From NCBI GenBank assembly GCA_003489085.1, contig DNJM01000005.1, positions 1 to 6,470 of the forward strand: 6,470 bases of DNA. Reading direction: 5' to 3'. The notes under the pieces are model-generated. The model ran no database searches. It was not told the DNA's origin and was given only the letters and a program-made list of their open reading frames with translations. How positions within the stretch are numbered: position 1 is the first letter of the stretch; every line of letters begins with the position of its first letter. This stretch comes from Lachnospiraceae bacterium (GTDB lineage: Bacteria; Bacillota; Clostridia; Lachnospirales; Lachnospiraceae). Shown here piece after piece: positions 5,606-6,470 of this stretch. The position numbers and the translations under genes were made by a program.

Positions 5606-6470
5606 TTTTTCCACCCCTCTGCCGCTCTTTGACACTTGCAACCAGCTTTCCAGCAAAAATATACGCTGCTTTTTCCAGAAACTCTCCAAATGTTATTCCG
5701 CCATTTTTCATCATATCGATTACCGCAGCGGCGGCTCTCCATTTCTTTCCGTATTTGAGTTCTGTCTGATACCGTATTCTTGCTTTCCCGGATTCTACAA
5801 GCTGTTTTTCCCTTTTACCCGTAATTCCGCATATTTCTGCCAGTGTATCAATCAGCGTTTGGAATTCTTCGCATCGCTCTCTCTCCTCTTTCTCTGTCCG
5901 CAGAGCGCGGGAATGGCTTCCGGGTCTTACATACACCCTGTACAGCTCCTCCCGTATTGTGGGACACGGATAGCGATAAAGAAACGGCAGAAGCATCTGC
6001 AGATTCTGTCCTGCAAAACTGTCCGGAATTCTTCTCTCCGGATAGATTTCAAAAAAGCGTTCGGTCCGAAACATATAGCAGCCGCAGCAGACAAAGGTTT
6101 CTGCATTCAGAACAGGAAAAAACAGATTTTCATTTGTCAGATCTCCTCTGCGCTCATCCTCTCGGGTCCGCTCTCCCGTTTCTTCCAACACATAGTAAGC
6201 CAGTGACCTGACGCATTGATAATCCGGACATTTCCGTAAAAAATCCACCCTTTTTTTCACAGACTCCTTCTCAAGAACATCATCTGCGTCCGGCCAGATC
6301 AAAAATTCCCCGGTCACAAAAGGGAAACCCCGGTTTAATCCGGCAGCGGCGCTCCCGCCGCCGGTGAGGATCCTGTATTCGATTCCCAACTCCTCAAATC
6401 TTTGCCGATAGCCTTCTGCCAGGACAAGCGTTCCGTCCCCGGACCCGCCGTCCACCAGAATCATTTCCAG
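5595..6470 (-). CDS. Family 2 glycosyltransferase, N-terminus cut by right edge
   Basis: The frame is open to the window edge; two codons (Leu-Glu) precede the first internal Met at 6464, so the true start lies outside. The visible protein begins inside the GT-A fold with MILVDGGSGDGT, the second strand and loop, so about 30-40 residues holding the first strand (VSVIxPxYN) are missing. Further motifs, counted from that Met, are GGGSAAAGLNRG at 35-46 and the metal-binding site in WPDADDVLEKES at 57-68. AGQNLQMLLPFLYRYP at 151-166 is a pattern common in clostridial GT2 enzymes of capsule or exopolysaccharide clusters. The C-terminal third is basic and helical without clear transmembrane segments. 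It is the first gene of the visible operon and overlaps the next gene by 11 nt. Donor and acceptor sugars are not readable. Confidence 0.88.
   Translation of the reverse strand: MEMILVDGGSGDGTLVLAEGYRQRFEELGIEYRILTGGGSAAAGLNRGFPFVTGEFLIWPDADDVLEKESVKKRVDFLRKCPDYQCVRSLAYYVLEETGERTREDERRGDLTNENLFFPVLNAETFVCCGCYMFRTERFFEIYPERRIPDSFAGQNLQMLLPFLYRYPCPTIREELYRVYVRPGSHSRALRTEKEERERCEEFQTLIDTLAEICGITGKREKQLVESGKARIRYQTELKYGKKWRAAAAVIDMMKNGGITFGEFLEKAAYIFAGKLVASVKERQRGGKNVE

Larger units (their letters stand above)
822..6470 (-). other. Operon: three glycosyltransferases plus hybrid sensor kinase
   Basis: Four genes run in the same direction with junctions of -11, 41 and 28 nt, and each internal start has its own Shine-Dalgarno. 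No terminator-like hairpin lies between them, and a strong one follows the last. The promoter must lie beyond the right edge. Cotranscription of a signalling kinase with surface-glycan transferases suggests that the kinase responds to envelope or polysaccharide state, or that it is an older neighbour now read through from the cluster. No cognate intact response regulator is present in the window. Confidence 0.7.

Noticed and set aside
5526..6206. Plus-strand open frame of 226 codons opposite two glycosyltransferases
   Set aside because: No ribosome binding site, Cys/Ser/Phe-rich composition typical of antisense reading, and it lies over well-motivated GT2 genes on the other strand.
1..6470. 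CRISPR array, tRNA, rRNA, riboswitch or retron-like structure
   Set aside because: No regularly spaced direct repeats, no tRNA-like cloverleaf and no conserved RNA motifs were recognised by eye in the non-coding part, which is short and mostly explained by remnants and terminators.

Overview
The window looks like chromosomal or accessory DNA from an anaerobic Firmicute, most likely a Lachnospiraceae-type Clostridium. This rests on the strong AGGAGG-type ribosome binding sites, moderate GC, and protein styles typical of that family: a dCache-type hybrid histidine kinase, a short Hpt beginning MTIKECY, DUF2304-linked glycosyltransferases and IS66 elements. The assignment is an inference from sequence style; no database was searched.

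Right and centre (6470 down to 822, all minus strand): one operon-like run of three family 2 glycosyltransferases followed by a hybrid sensor kinase. The first glycosyltransferase is cut by the right edge. The second overlaps it by 11 nt. The third follows after 41 nt, and the kinase start codon lies 28 nt after that. A strong rho-independent terminator at 705-752 closes the run. The glycosyltransferases look like part of a surface polysaccharide cluster (capsule, exopolysaccharide or wall glycan). The kinase would sense an extracytoplasmic signal and feed a phosphorelay.

Three lesions or rearrangements stand out in this operon. (1) The kinase's first transmembrane segment is in a different frame from the rest of the protein. 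One extra T in a T6 run at 3403-3408, or a -1 slip there, would join them exactly. (2) The kinase's second receiver domain is reduced to about 28 residues and runs straight into the C-terminal Hpt domain, as if about 90 residues had been removed in frame. (3) The third glycosyltransferase is fused to a DUF2304-like membrane domain lacking its usual first helix, as if a two-gene pair had been collapsed by an in-frame deletion.

Left side (1-821): no intact gene. On the minus strand are a decayed response-regulator remnant (recognisable OmpR/PhoB winged-helix C-terminus at 286-387, possible receiver scrap at 575-655), its own terminator (228-265), and the 5' end of an IS66-type element. That element shows a candidate GTAA-type terminus near 195, a perfect 11-bp inverted repeat upstream of the gene, and the first 21 codons of a TnpA-like protein. 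No CRISPR array, tRNA or rRNA was seen. The overall picture is a polysaccharide/signalling locus that is partly decaying or being remodelled beside a mobile element.
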